Shown: positions 1 to 9,786, counted from the first letter of the stretch. The stretch: 64,000 nt of DNA from Prevotella sp. (GCA_031285905.1 JAITVH010000048.1:62001-126000), one strand, 5' to 3'. Made by a program: numbers and translations. The notes: generated by a model from the sequence alone, not told the origin.

Positions 1-297
1 GGGTTTATGCCCGAAATGGATGAAGATGATGGTACTATGGGTGCCTGGTATGTATTTTCCACTTTAGGATTATTCCCGTTGGTGGTTGGTGAACCTTGGT
101 ATGAAATTACTTCACCATTTTTCGATGATATAATTATCAAATTGGACAATGGCAAGAAATTAAACATAAAAGCCAAGAACAGAAAATCGCCTGACGATGT
201 TATAAAAAAGGTTAGTTTTAACAAAAATCCGATCTCCGATTTCAGGATCAATCACAACGATATAATGAAAGGTGGCACGCTGGAATTGGAATATTAA
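1..297 (+). CDS. GH92 alpha-mannosidase, C-terminal fragment
   Basis: Only the last 98 or so codons lie in the window; the frame is open from base 1, so the ATG at 7 is internal. The segment MPEMDEDDGTMGAWYVFSTL followed by GLFPLVVGEPWYEITSP is the typical C-terminal catalytic region of glycoside hydrolase family 92, exo-acting alpha-mannosidases of Bacteroidota that trim mannose from N-glycans or yeast mannan. The acidic DEDDG stretch and the MGAWYVFS motif belong to the family's catalytic domain, and the rest is the closing beta-sandwich. It ends 19 bp before hflX with no terminator. The family is clear; the linkage specificity cannot be judged from this fragment. Confidence 0.85.
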   Translation, partial: GFMPEMDEDDGTMGAWYVFSTLGLFPLVVGEPWYEITSPFFDDIIIKLDNGKKLNIKAKNRKSPDDVIKKVSFNKNPISDFRINHNDIMKGGTLELEY

Positions 298-316
298 TGC
301 AGCGTAGAATATTTAT

Positions 317-1543
317 ATGAGAGACTTTATAATATCAGAATCAAAAAATAAAGAAGCTGTTTTGGTGGGGCTTATCACACCAGAACAAAACGAAGAGCAG
401 ATAAACGAATATTTGGACGAATTGGCTTTCCTTGCAGAGACGGCAGGAATTGTACCGGGAAAAAGGTTTACACAAAAGCTCAGTTATGCCAATCCTGTAA
501 CATTTGTTGGAACAGGTAAGTTGCAGGAGATAAAACAATATATGGAAGATAATGAAATAGATCTTATTATCTTCGATGATGAATTATCACCTAAGCAAAT
601 ACGTAATATTGAAAAGGAATTGCAGGTAAAGATACTCGACCGTACCAGCCTCATCCTTGATATTTTTGCTATGCGTGCACAAACAGCCTATGCTAAGACT
701 CAGGTAGAACTGGCGCAGTACCAATATCTGTTGCCTCGCCTTACCCGTATGTGGACGCATCTCGACCGCCAGCGTGGAGGGGGAGTAATGATGCGTGGTG
801 TGGGTGAAACCCAGTTGGAAACCGACCGCCGTATTATCACAGATAAGATAGCTAAACTGAAAGAAGATCTGAAGACAATAGATAAGCAGATGGCTTCGCA
901 ACGCAAGAATCGTGGTAAGATGGTACGTGTAGCCCTTGTAGGATATACTAATGTAGGGAAATCAACTCTGATGAATTTGCTGAGTAAATCAGAAGTATTT
1001 GCTGAGAATAAGTTGTTTGCTACCCTTGATACTACAGTTCGGAAAGTGATTATTGATAATCTGCCGTTTTTGTTATCCGATACTGTCGGATTTATACGAA
1101 AGTTACCGACACATCTTGTTGAGTCGTTCAAATCCACTCTGGATGAAGTACGGGAAGCCGACCTGCTATTGCATGTAGTAGATATCTCACATCCCAACTT
1201 TGAGGAGCAGATAGAAGTGGTGAACAGCACGTTGATGGATATTGACAAGGAAGAAAAACCAACTATTCTAGTATTCAACAAAATAGATGCATTTACCTAC
1301 AAACCAAAAGACGAAGATGATCTGACTCCAGCAACCAAAGAGAATATCTCATTGGAAGAATTGGAAAGGACATGGATGAATAAAATGCATGATGATTGTA
1401 TATTTATCTCTGCTAAACAGAAAGTCAATATAGAAGAGCTAAAAGAAAAAGTATATGGAAGAGTAAAAGACATCCATATAGAGCGTTATCCTTATAATGA
1501 TTTCCTGTTTCAGCGATACGATCAGGAAGGGACTGAAGAATAA
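317..1543 (+). CDS. hflX: GTPase HflX
   Basis: A 408-residue ribosome-associated GTPase that in other bacteria splits stalled or heat-damaged ribosomes. The N-terminal HflX domain (about 15-120) and coiled linker (about 120-195, with GGGVMMRGVGETQLETDRR) come before the G domain. G1 is GYTNVGKS at 209-216, G3 is DTVG at 255-258 and G4 is NKID at 321-324. The length is normal for the family. The gene is 3 bp from prmC and probably co-transcribed with prmC, recX and comF. No clear promoter is visible between it and the upstream mannosidase. Confidence 0.95.
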   Translation: MRDFIISESKNKEAVLVGLITPEQNEEQINEYLDELAFLAETAGIVPGKRFTQKLSYANPVTFVGTGKLQEIKQYMEDNEIDLIIFDDELSPKQIRNIEKELQVKILDRTSLILDIFAMRAQTAYAKTQVELAQYQYLLPRLTRMWTHLDRQRGGGVMMRGVGETQLETDRRIITDKIAKLKEDLKTIDKQMASQRKNRGKMVRVALVGYTNVGKSTLMNLLSKSEVFAENKLFATLDTTVRKVIIDNLPFLLSDTVGFIRKLPTHLVESFKSTLDEVREADLLLHVVDISHPNFEEQIEVVNSTLMDIDKEEKPTILVFNKIDAFTYKPKDEDDLTPATKENISLEELERTWMNKMHDDCIFISAKQKVNIEELKEKVYGRVKDIHIERYPYNDFLFQRYDQEGTEE

Positions 1544-1546
1544 AAT

Positions 1547-2383
1547 ATGCAACAGGCCATTGCTTACATTAAAGAATCACTGAGAGATTACTATTCCGGA
1601 AGCGAGATTTCGGGACTATGTCGTATCCTCATCGAGTATATCGTAGATGAATCTTATTTTAATGCATTGGTAAAAGATATTATTTTTTCAGAGGATCAAA
1701 GGGCTATATTGGTTTCTTTGATAGAGCGTCTTAAGGCCTATGAACCTATACAATATATTATGGAAGAAGCCGAGTTCTTCGGCCTCCCTTTTTTTGTGAA
1801 CTGCAATGTGCTGATTCCCCGTCCCGAAACAGAAGAGCTTGTGGAATTGATACTCAACGAAAACCCTCAGCCCAACCTGCAAGTATTGGATATAGGCACA
1901 GGAAGCGGAGCTATTGCAATAGCCCTGGCAAAGTATATGAAAGAAGCCGGAATAGCAGCATGGGACTTCTCCTATAAGGCTTTGGATATAGCTGTTCTTA
2001 ATTCTAAGAAAAACAATACAGATATCAGTTTCAGGCTTGTAGATGTGGTGAAAGACTATCCTACTGATCGGAAATATGATATCATAGTTAGCAATCCTCC
2101 ATATGTTATGGAAAGTGAGAAGGTTGCAATAGAACGGAATGTACTTGACTATGAGCCACACAGCGCACTCTTCGTCCCTGATGATAAAGCGCTTTTATTC
2201 TATGATAAAATAGCAGATATCGCATTAGAACTTTTGCATCCTTCCGGTAAATTGTATTTTGAAATCAATCAGGTAAAAGGACAGGATACTGTAAGGCTGC
2301 TTCAAGATAAAGGCTTTAAAGATGTAACGCTTTTTCAGGACTTGAATATGAATGATAGAATGGTTCAGGCAGTATTGGCTTAA
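1547..2383 (+). CDS. prmC: Release factor glutamine methyltransferase PrmC (HemK)
   Basis: A 278-residue SAM-dependent methyltransferase expected to methylate the glutamine of the GGQ motif in peptide chain release factors RF1 and RF2. It has an N-terminal helical domain (about 1-75), the linker motif PRPETEELV (91-99), the SAM-binding loop DIGTGSG (115-121) and the catalytic NPPYV motif (183-187), all intact. It starts 3 bp after hflX stops and is followed 20 bp later by recX. Length and motifs are those of the family, so the assignment is firm. Confidence 0.95.
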   Translation: MQQAIAYIKESLRDYYSGSEISGLCRILIEYIVDESYFNALVKDIIFSEDQRAILVSLIERLKAYEPIQYIMEEAEFFGLPFFVNCNVLIPRPETEELVELILNENPQPNLQVLDIGTGSGAIAIALAKYMKEAGIAAWDFSYKALDIAVLNSKKNNTDISFRLVDVVKDYPTDRKYDIIVSNPPYVMESEKVAIERNVLDYEPHSALFVPDDKALLFYDKIADIALELLHPSGKLYFEINQVKGQDTVRLLQDKGFKDVTLFQDLNMNDRMVQAVLA

Positions 2384-2403
2384 AATACCGCATCTTATTT
2401 CTT

Positions 2404-2889
2404 ATGAAACTCTCCGAACCTCAGGCCCTCAACCGCATTGCTGCTTACTGTTCCCGGGCTGAACGATCCGAATTTGATGCTCGGAAGAAACTCCTTGCAT
2501 GGGAACTGGATAATGGAGCTATCGAACGAATAATAAAGCGTCTGAAGAACGAAAAATATATTGATGATACCCGCTTTGCCAGAAGTTTTATCAACGATAA
2601 GATGAAGTTCAGCAAATGGGGCAAGACAAAGATCGTTTTCGAGCTCAGAAAGAAGAACATACCAGAATCTGTTTACAATCCTATATTGGAAGAACTGTCA
2701 GGAGACGAATTTGAAAAGCAATTGATGCATATTTTATCTGTAAAGGAGAAGAGTGTAAAAGGCAAGAATGAATATGACCGCAAAACCAAGCTCATTCGTT
2801 TTGCCTTAGGACGTGGTTTCTCTATGGATCTAGTGATAAGGTGTGTAAACAAAATCATGGGAGGCAACTATGAAGAACCTTTTTCGTAA
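2404..2889 (+). CDS. recX: Regulatory protein RecX
   Basis: A 161-residue, highly charged, all-helical protein of the RecX family, which modulates RecA filament activity. The signature pattern of three-helix repeats is visible: an N-terminal stretch with YCSRAERSEFDARKKLLAWE, then IIKRLKNEKYIDDTRFARSF and a C-terminal repeat around 125-150. The 3' end overlaps comF by 20 bp, implying translational coupling. recA is not in the window. Confidence 0.9.
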   Translation: MKLSEPQALNRIAAYCSRAERSEFDARKKLLAWELDNGAIERIIKRLKNEKYIDDTRFARSFINDKMKFSKWGKTKIVFELRKKNIPESVYNPILEELSGDEFEKQLMHILSVKEKSVKGKNEYDRKTKLIRFALGRGFSMDLVIRCVNKIMGGNYEEPFS

Positions 2890-3559
2890 CTTCCTCAACC
2901 TTTTCTTTCCCGATCTGTGCGTTGTTTGTAAGCAACGGCTGAACGATGCAGAGCCATATATTTGCACTGAATGTCTGGTTTTATTACCTAAAACGAATTT
3001 CCATTTACAACCCGACAACAGGCTGGAGGAATTTTTTGCCGGACGCATTCCTTTTCGGCGAATATCGGCATATGCTTATTTTATTAAGGGAGGAAGCATA
3101 CAGACTATAATCCATGAATTGAAATATAAGAATAACCCCGGGATAGGGGTCTTTATAGGTGAGTTATGTGGCGAAAATCTTAAGGGAAGTACTTTTATCT
3201 CTGATATCGACTTTCTTGTACCCGTACCACTCCATCGCAAACGGGAAAGGCAAAGAGGTTATAATCAGTCATTGGAGATCTGTAAAGGAATCTCCCGGAT
3301 AACAGGGATCCCGATCGACAATGAAACCCTAATAAGAAAAGTAAATAATCAGTCGCAGACTAAAAATAAGCGCTTCGACAGGTGGAAGAATGTAGAAGAT
3401 ATATTTGATATTACAGACGATAATGCTTTCAAAGGGAAACATATATTATTGATAGATGATATAATAACCACGGGTTCTACCTTGGAGTCTTGCGCTAAGG
3501 AGATATTGAAATGTAAAGATACTGAAATCAGCATCTTCGCAGTAGGAACAGCCGGATAA
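2870..3559 (+). CDS. comF: ComF family phosphoribosyltransferase-like protein
   Basis: A 229-residue ComF/GntX-type protein. It has a zinc-binding CxxC pair (C17, C20, C32, C35), a VPVPLHRKRERQRGYNQ segment (117-133), and a PRPP-binding loop of type I phosphoribosyltransferases, LLIDDIITTGS (about 193-203). The family is linked to DNA uptake in naturally competent bacteria, but in most Bacteroidota its substrate is unknown. The ATG overlaps the end of recX, and GGGAGG lies just upstream. It converges on the sulfatase gene 39 bp away, with no obvious hairpin terminator between them. Confidence 0.9.
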   Translation: MKNLFRNFLNLFFPDLCVVCKQRLNDAEPYICTECLVLLPKTNFHLQPDNRLEEFFAGRIPFRRISAYAYFIKGGSIQTIIHELKYKNNPGIGVFIGELCGENLKGSTFISDIDFLVPVPLHRKRERQRGYNQSLEICKGISRITGIPIDNETLIRKVNNQSQTKNKRFDRWKNVEDIFDITDDNAFKGKHILLIDDIITTGSTLESCAKEILKCKDTEISIFAVGTAG

Positions 3560-3598
3560 TTTCTGTATGTAAGAGAGCTTAACAGGAAGGGCAGCGAA

Positions 3599-5215
3599 CT
3601 ATTCCGCCCAGTAAGGTTTTGGAAACGCCCGTATTGGACTGTATCGGATATAGGATTCAAATATTTCCTTGTCAGGGCCTACAACCCGGGGATCACCTGA
3701 CTTTTCCAACTCGTTAAATAAAGCATCTTTCAGTTCATTTTCAATCGCGGCGTAATCCTTTTTGTTTGCCAGATTGTCGAGACAGAACGGATCATTACCA
3801 ATATGATATAATTCAAATTCGGGCCGTTTCTCAAATGCCAAATCAAAGTATGAATGGATAGCCGGATCTTTATAATTCTCTATCAGGAAAGTTTTGGAAG
3901 GTGCATCGTCCACATCCGAAAATGCCCAATCGGTATGATAAGTCCCATTTTCCTCTATACCATACATCGGATATAATTCACCCGTTTCCTTATTCATCAT
4001 CTGTGGAGCTCCGGCAGGCCATCGTTCCGGCTTGGCATTCCAAATAAAAAGATAATCCTGACTGCGTACGGCACGTTGCGGATATCCCAGATTTTCCCAA
4101 CGGGAAGAGGAATGTCTCTCGCGGCCCATATACACATATTTTTTTGTTTCATCTACGATTCCTTCTTTTTTCGATCTGAGTGTATTGAGAAAACTTCGCC
4201 CTGAGATAGGGAGCATCCCCTCGGGTTTTATCCCTGCTATCTCCAGAATGGTGGGTGCGATGTCTGCAAAACTTATCGGATCATTCACCTGGCGTTCACC
4301 CGTAAAACCATTCGGATAACTGACAGCCAAGGGAACATGTACGCCATATTCGAAGCAATTGGCCTTTGCCCGGGGAAAAGGCATCCCATTATCTGCCGTC
4401 ACTATCACAATTGTGTTATCAAGTTCACCTATTGAATCCAGATAGTTCAACATTTTGCATAAGTGAGAATCGGCCCATTCTATCTCTACGGCATAGTCCA
4501 GTATATCTCCTCTGATCTCTTCCGTATCGGGTAAGAATCCGGGAACGTCTACCTCGCCAAGACTCTTTCCATTGCGCTTCCACGAGCCTTTTTCATAGGC
4601 ACGATGAGGTTCGGCGGCTCCATACCAGAAATAAAAAGGTTGCCCGACTTCTCGTTCTTGTAGGAATGAACGGAAGTTTTCATAGTAATCTACCAGTCCG
4701 ATACCTTTGGCAGTACGCGGATCCGAAGGGCTATCTTTCTTATACTTATGTTTATTGAACTGATGTCCGGCAGCGTTATCCTTTCTCCATAAAGAGTCTT
4801 TCTCATTGCGTGCATAGCGGAAAGGATCTACTCCTTTTCCTGTAAATCCGGTATGATATCCATTTGCTTCCAGAAGATCGACAAACGGAACATATTCTTT
4901 CATCCAGGAAGAGGCATGCTGACCTGACTGCTTATTTTGCCAGTGATAGCGTCCTGTAACTAAAGTACTTCTGGAAGGGGCACTCCCCGGGGAACCAGCA
5001 TAACAATTTGTAAAATAGACTCCGTTAGAAGCTACTCTGTCGAATTCGGGAGTTTTGACAAAACGGCTACCGGCAAAACTGGTATGTATATAGCTTTGGT
5101 CATCATTTATTACGAATAAGATATTCGGTCGCTTAGCAGATTCTTCCTTTTCTTTACATCCGATAAAGAATCCCGAACTCAATGAAATCAGTACTGCTCC
5201 TGTTAAATGCTTCAT
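3599..5215 (-). CDS. Serine-type sulfatase, lipoprotein
   Basis: An approximately 538-residue alkaline-phosphatase-superfamily sulfatase (family S1). The start at 5215 gives MKHLTGAVLISLSSGFFIGC, a good lipoprotein signal; the longer ATG at 5242 would bury it. The nucleophile motif is S-A-P-S-R followed by STLVTGR, so the formylglycine precursor is a serine (residue 78 from this start), which calls for an anSME-type radical SAM maturase. Metal-binding IND-D near the N-terminus and TADNG further on are present. Such enzymes desulfate host or algal glycans at the cell surface. Substrate is not predictable here, and no maturase gene is in the window. Confidence 0.9.
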   Translation of the reverse strand: MKHLTGAVLISLSSGFFIGCKEKEESAKRPNILFVINDDQSYIHTSFAGSRFVKTPEFDRVASNGVYFTNCYAGSPGSAPSRSTLVTGRYHWQNKQSGQHASSWMKEYVPFVDLLEANGYHTGFTGKGVDPFRYARNEKDSLWRKDNAAGHQFNKHKYKKDSPSDPRTAKGIGLVDYYENFRSFLQEREVGQPFYFWYGAAEPHRAYEKGSWKRNGKSLGEVDVPGFLPDTEEIRGDILDYAVEIEWADSHLCKMLNYLDSIGELDNTIVIVTADNGMPFPRAKANCFEYGVHVPLAVSYPNGFTGERQVNDPISFADIAPTILEIAGIKPEGMLPISGRSFLNTLRSKKEGIVDETKKYVYMGRERHSSSRWENLGYPQRAVRSQDYLFIWNAKPERWPAGAPQMMNKETGELYPMYGIEENGTYHTDWAFSDVDDAPSKTFLIENYKDPAIHSYFDLAFEKRPEFELYHIGNDPFCLDNLANKKDYAAIENELKDALFNELEKSGDPRVVGPDKEIFESYIRYSPIRAFPKPYWAE

Positions 5216-5387
5216 AGTATCTATTTGAAAAATATATTCCAATTACTTCATTCTTCCACAAGCTCTCTTATAGATCACTGTCTACTTGCATCCTATAGAA
5301 TAAGATTTTACAAATATATATAAAATGTTATTTCAAGCACTCCAGATGATTTCTCTTTTCTATACCTATCTTTTCCGGAAGTTTTTC

Positions 5388-5395
5388 TACTTTTG
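5388..5395 (+). promoter_or_regulatory. Bacteroidota -7 box before the ion channel gene
   Basis: TACTTTTG matches the Bacteroidota -7 consensus TAnnTTTG exactly and ends 21 bp before the ATG at 5417. This placement rules out the upstream in-frame TTG at 5393 as the start. No convincing -33 TTTG was found. Confidence 0.55.
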
Positions 5396-5416
5396 TACAA
5401 ATCAGAATCTAACACA

Positions 5417-6274
5417 ATGCAACAGGTAAAAGGACTTTGTCGGAACCTTATCGAAAAGCGATGGTTTGAAATCGCTATTATTTCAGTCATTCTCATTAAT
5501 TCGGTCTTGATAGGCGTAGAAACCTATACAATAACACCGGGAATAACACTTATCCAGCACATTATACTGGGAATCTTTACTTTTGAAATCATAGTGCGCT
5601 TTATTGCCCGCAAGGACATCAAATCTTTCTTTACATCAGGCTGGAATATTTTCGATCTTTCCTTGGTACTTATCAGTTATATACCTGAAAGCATATTCGA
5701 AGGAAGTTCCACCATCATGGTAATAAGAATACTACGTATATTCAGAGTGCTCCGCCTATTAAGAACTTCGGACGAAATAAAGCTGATTATTGATGTTCTT
5801 TCAAAATCATTTAGCGCATTGTTCTATAACGCTATATTCTTCTTTATCTTCCTTTATCTGTTTTCAATTATCGGCGTATCTGTATTCAGATTGCCTGATT
5901 ATGAAAGGCTGGATGCAGCAGGTAAAGAAAAATACACAGAACTGATGGCGGTCGCACCTAACTCACCTGAGTGTTCCCCTGATCCGTATGGCACATTGGC
6001 CGAATCTATGTTCACATTGTTCAGGGCATTGACCGGAGAAGATTGGACAGACCTGCGCTACAATCTGGTAAAAGCACAGGAATACGGTTTTGTCCATGTT
6101 TCTCCTATCTTCATTACGTCCTTTCATATTATCTGGTTTATACTAGCAGCATTCCTTTTATTGAATCTGGTGGTAGGGGCCATTGTCAACAATTATCAGG
6201 TAATCATGGAAGAAAGCCGTAAAGAAAAGGAACGGCTAAAGATGTTGAAAGAGCAAGAAAATCCGAATATTTAA
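5417..6274 (+). CDS. Voltage-gated cation channel, single-domain (NaChBac-like)
   Basis: A 285-residue protein with six membrane segments in the order of one voltage-gated channel repeat. S4 carries four to five regularly spaced arginines (RILRIFRVLRLLR, about 104-116). S5 and S6 flank a pore loop, and a basic/acidic C-terminal coiled coil (about 265-285) resembles the tetramerisation bundle of bacterial sodium channels. The selectivity filter is TGEDW (206-210) followed by TD, not the TLESW usual in bacterial sodium channels; TxEDW resembles repeat II of animal calcium channels. The S5-pore loop is unusually long (about 165-198). Function: ion flux across the inner membrane, probably as a homotetramer. 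Ion selectivity is inferred only. Confidence 0.85.
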   Translation: MQQVKGLCRNLIEKRWFEIAIISVILINSVLIGVETYTITPGITLIQHIILGIFTFEIIVRFIARKDIKSFFTSGWNIFDLSLVLISYIPESIFEGSSTIMVIRILRIFRVLRLLRTSDEIKLIIDVLSKSFSALFYNAIFFFIFLYLFSIIGVSVFRLPDYERLDAAGKEKYTELMAVAPNSPECSPDPYGTLAESMFTLFRALTGEDWTDLRYNLVKAQEYGFVHVSPIFITSFHIIWFILAAFLLLNLVVGAIVNNYQVIMEESRKEKERLKMLKEQENPNI

Positions 6275-6291
6275 CCAATAATATCAATAAC

Positions 6292-8235
6292 ATGAAAAGT
6301 AGTTTAAAAACATTGCTTGCCATTTGTCTGTGCTTTACTATGTCGACTGTATATGCCGATGTAAAGTTGCCACACATCTTTTCAGACAATATGGTTATCC
6401 AGCAAAACATGCCTGTTAAAGTGTGGGGATGGGCAGATAAGAATGAGGGTGTAGAAGTAAGCTTCAACAATCAGGTAAAAAAGGTAAAGGCCGATAAGAA
6501 TGGACTATGGTCTGTACAGTTCGCCGCATTGGCTTATGGAGGCCCCTATACATTGGACGTGAAAGGCAAGAAAAACGCTATCTCGCTCAAGAATATTTTG
6601 GTGGGTGAAGTATGGTTATGCTCAGGCCAATCCAATATGGAATGGACAGTAGTAAATTCGATGAATGCGCAACAGGAAATAGCTGCAGCTAACTATCCTA
6701 ACATCAGGGCATTCAATGTAAAAAAAGACATGTCTATCGAGCCAAAACAGGATTTAGACGGTGGCTGGGAAGTATGTTCTCCTGAGACTGTAGGCAATTT
6801 CTCGGCTGTGGGGTATTTCTTTGCCCGTAAGCTAAATGCGGAATTGGGTATTCCTATCGGGATTATCAACTCATCATGGGGCGGAACTGATGTGGAGACA
6901 TGGACTAGTGGGGATTCGTTCTTCAATCTTCCGGAGAAGTTTGCAGCACGTTATAATAACCTGCAAATAGGTAATATGGAAGAGTTCATTAAAGAGAACG
7001 AAAAGAACAAACAAGCCTACAGAGAGGCTCAGGCAAATGATCCGGGTATGAACGAACAATGGTATAACCCTTCTTTTAATACAAGCTCATGGGGTAAAAT
7101 GGCAGTTCCCAAATTATGGGATGGAGATCTTGCTTCTGTTGATGGTACTCTTTGGTTCAAATATACGATCAACCTGCCTGAAAGTGTAAAAGGAAAGGGC
7201 GCAAAACTCAATCTAAGTTCAATCGATGATGATGATGTGACATGGATGAATGGAACAAAGGTTGGTGAGACTAAAGGACATTTGTTTGGGCGTAGTTATC
7301 AAATCCCTGAAAACGTACTGAGTGCAGGAACAAATACCATTGTAGTCAAAGTAACTGATAATGCCGGAAACGGAGGATTCTGGGGTAAACCGGAAGATAT
7401 GTACCTCGAAGTGGATGGTAAACAATACCCATTGGCCGGAGATTGGCAGTACAAAGAATCCGTAACCAACAGGCAATATAAGTATGTTGATATTTCACCT
7501 AATATGTATCCTACACTGCTCTATAATGCCATGATTGCACCTATTATTCAATTCCCTATCAAAGGAGCCATTTGGTATCAGGGAGAAAACAATGCCGGGG
7601 CAGCATATAATTATAGGACGCTATTCCCTAATATGATCAATAACTGGCGCAATAAATGGGGCTATGAGTTTCCGTTCTATTGGGTACAGCTTGCTAACTA
7701 TATGGCGAAAGACGATGTGCCGAAAGACAGCGAATGGGCTGAGCTTCGCGATGCACAAACAATGACTCTTTCTTTGCCTAAAACCGGACAAGCAGTAATT
7801 ACCGATATCGGCGAAGCTTTTGACATCCATCCACGCAATAAGCAGGATGTAGGCTTACGGTTGGCTCTGAATGCCCTGAACAAAGATTATGGCAAAGCCG
7901 ATGTTGTCTATTCGGGCCCTACAGCCAAAGGAGTGGACATCAGCGGTAATAAAATGGTAATCACTTATGACAACGTAGATAAGGGACTAGTCGTGAAAAA
8001 TAAGTACGGATATATAGAAGGATTTGCTATCGCCGGTGCAGATATGAAATTTGAATGGGCTAAGGCTTATCTGTATGGGGATAGAGTAGTGGTTTATTCC
8101 GATAATATAGAGAACCCTGTTGCAGTTCGCTATTCATGGAGTAACAATCCTGATGTAAACCTCTTTAATGCAGCAGGATTACCAGCCGTTCCTTTCCGGA
8201 CAGATGAACTGAAAGGTATCACCCAAAAGGATTAA
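6292..8235 (+). CDS. Sialate O-acetylesterase
   Basis: A 647-residue exported SGNH-fold esterase (SASA/DUF303 family) that removes O-acetyl groups from sialic acids or other glycans. The signal peptide is MKSSLKTLLAICLCFTMSTV plus YA. The block-I motif CSGQSNMEW places the nucleophile at S114. WYQGENNA (about 425) supplies the oxyanion region and DIHP (about 512) the Asp/His pair. A beta-sandwich insertion with WFKYTINLPESV and DDDVTWMNG (about 240-390) is typical of the Bacteroidota members. It begins 17 bp after the channel gene and ends at a strong terminator. Neighbouring sialidase-like and epimerase genes lie about 40 kb away, so any pathway link is loose. Confidence 0.9.
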   Translation: MKSSLKTLLAICLCFTMSTVYADVKLPHIFSDNMVIQQNMPVKVWGWADKNEGVEVSFNNQVKKVKADKNGLWSVQFAALAYGGPYTLDVKGKKNAISLKNILVGEVWLCSGQSNMEWTVVNSMNAQQEIAAANYPNIRAFNVKKDMSIEPKQDLDGGWEVCSPETVGNFSAVGYFFARKLNAELGIPIGIINSSWGGTDVETWTSGDSFFNLPEKFAARYNNLQIGNMEEFIKENEKNKQAYREAQANDPGMNEQWYNPSFNTSSWGKMAVPKLWDGDLASVDGTLWFKYTINLPESVKGKGAKLNLSSIDDDDVTWMNGTKVGETKGHLFGRSYQIPENVLSAGTNTIVVKVTDNAGNGGFWGKPEDMYLEVDGKQYPLAGDWQYKESVTNRQYKYVDISPNMYPTLLYNAMIAPIIQFPIKGAIWYQGENNAGAAYNYRTLFPNMINNWRNKWGYEFPFYWVQLANYMAKDDVPKDSEWAELRDAQTMTLSLPKTGQAVITDIGEAFDIHPRNKQDVGLRLALNALNKDYGKADVVYSGPTAKGVDISGNKMVITYDNVDKGLVVKNKYGYIEGFAIAGADMKFEWAKAYLYGDRVVVYSDNIENPVAVRYSWSNNPDVNLFNAAGLPAVPFRTDELKGITQKD

Positions 8236-8252
8236 TATATCTGACATATAAT

Positions 8253-8286
8253 ATAAAAGCCTGATTATCAATAATCAGGCTTTTAT
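8253..8286 (+). terminator. Rho-independent terminator after the O-acetylesterase
   Basis: A 15-bp perfect inverted repeat (ATAAAAGCCTGATTA and its complement) with a four-base loop. The A and T runs on both sides let it serve both the esterase and the convergent hisS. Confidence 0.85.
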
Positions 8287-8313
8287 ATTTTGTTTTGGCT
8301 ATTCTATTGTATA

Positions 8314-9675
8314 TCAACTAGATAACACTTTTACACATTCTTCTATTATCAGTTGTTTTTGTTCCCCTGTAATCATATTCTTTAAGGTGAGCTTGTTTTC
8401 CCTCATCTCATCCTCTCCTACAATTACTACGTAAGAAATCTTATTAGAATCAGCATAAGACATTTGTTTCTTCATCTTGGCCGGTTCGGGGTATATTTCA
8501 GTGGCTATGTTCGACTGACGTAACTTATTGACTATTGGCAGGATATATTCCTCTTCTTTGTCTCCAAAGTTTACAAATAGTACTTTAGTATTCTGTATCG
8601 AATCTTTTGGATATAAGTCCAATTGATTCAGCACGTCGAATATACGGTCAGCACCAAATGAAATACCCACGCCTGAAACTCCTTTCAGCCCGAAGATCCC
8701 CGTAAGGTCGTCATAGCGCCCACCGCCTGTAATACTACCGATCTGTACATCCAATGCTTTCACTTCTATGATAGCGCCTGTATAATAGTTTAGGCCTCGT
8801 GCAAGAGTTAAATCCAACTCCAGTTCCGAACGCATACCTACCACATTCAGTCTGTTGAAGATCAATTCAAGTTCCTGAACGCCTTGCAATCCTTTTTCTG
8901 AGCCTTGCAACACTGTTTTTAGTGTTTCCAGCTTTTCCTGATTAGTGCCTTGCAGTAGGATAATAGGCTGCAACTGGTCGATCGCTTTTTGAGGAATACC
9001 TTTCGATGCCAATTCCTCATTTACCTTTTCCAGTCCTATTTTGTCCAACTTATCAATAGCAACAGTAATATCCACTATCTTATCCAGTTCGCCGATAGTT
9101 TCGGCAATACCAGATAGTATTTTGCGGTTGTTCAGTTTGATACTTACACGTATTCCAAAGCGATTGAAAACCTCATCGGCTATGAGCAACAACTCCACTT
9201 CGTTCAGTAACGAATCGGAACCAACGATATCTGCATCGCACTGGAAGAACTCACGATAACGTCCTTTCTGAGGCCTGTCAGCACGCCATACGGGCTGTAT
9301 CTGGTAACGTCTGAATGGGAAAGTGATTTCGTTGCGGTGCATCACCACATAACGGGCAAAAGGTACAGTAAGATCATAGCGCAGCCCTTTTTCACACAGG
9401 CTGCCAGCCAACTTATTTGTATTTCTATCAGTCAGTTCTTCATCGGTGATCCCTTTCAGGTAATCTCCCGAGTTCAGTATTTTGAATAACAGCTTATCCC
9501 CTTCTTCTCCATACTTCCCCATCAGGGTAGAAAGGTTCTCCATCGACGGAGTCTCTATCTGACGGAAGCCATACAGTTTAAATACTTCGCGTATAGTGTC
9601 GAAAATATAGTTGCGCTTCGCCATTTCTTCCGGCGAAAAGTCTCTGGTTCCTTTTGGAATCGAAGGTTGTGACAT
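8314..9675 (-). CDS. hisS: Histidyl-tRNA synthetase
   Basis: A 453-residue class II aminoacyl-tRNA synthetase that charges tRNA-His. The conserved N-terminus [12 protein letters not shown], motif 2 ([22 protein letters not shown]), the histidine-specific loop RGLNYYTG, motif 3 ([13 protein letters not shown]) and a C-terminal anticodon-binding domain are all present. I chose the ATG at 9675 because homologues start right before [10 protein letters not shown]; an in-frame TTG at 9690 is possible. A -7 box lies about 30 bp upstream. It is transcribed alone toward the bidirectional terminator at 8253-8286. Confidence 0.95.
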   Translation of the reverse strand: MSQPSIPKGTRDFSPEEMAKRNYIFDTIREVFKLYGFRQIETPSMENLSTLMGKYGEEGDKLLFKILNSGDYLKGITDEELTDRNTNKLAGSLCEKGLRYDLTVPFARYVVMHRNEITFPFRRYQIQPVWRADRPQKGRYREFFQCDADIVGSDSLLNEVELLLIADEVFNRFGIRVSIKLNNRKILSGIAETIGELDKIVDITVAIDKLDKIGLEKVNEELASKGIPQKAIDQLQPIILLQGTNQEKLETLKTVLQGSEKGLQGVQELELIFNRLNVVGMRSELELDLTLARGLNYYTGAIIEVKALDVQIGSITGGGRYDDLTGIFGLKGVSGVGISFGADRIFDVLNQLDLYPKDSIQNTKVLFVNFGDKEEEYILPIVNKLRQSNIATEIYPEPAKMKKQMSYADSNKISYVVIVGEDEMRENKLTLKNMITGEQKQLIIEECVKVLSS

Positions 9676-9706
9676 AGTTTTATTCTTCAAAAAAATATTC
9701 AGGTTG

Positions 9707-9714
9707 CAAAGGTA
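9707..9714 (-). promoter_or_regulatory. -7 box before hisS
   Basis: The minus strand reads TACCTTTG, an exact TAnnTTTG match, 31 bp upstream of the hisS ATG. No clear -33 element was seen. Confidence 0.45.
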
Positions 9715-9786
9715 GAAATAAGTTGTGAGTTATAAATAATAACCTTTCTTTTTTCATTAGATATCATTGACGAGAGCTTCTTGAAA

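Noticed and set aside
5393-5416. TTG start for the ion channel
   Set aside because: It overlaps the -7 box at 5388-5395; the ATG at 5417 fits better.
7029-7211. Minus-strand frames inside the O-acetylesterase and similar frames inside nuo, SusC and SusD genes
   Set aside because: They lie fully within strongly supported genes and show no recognisable protein features.
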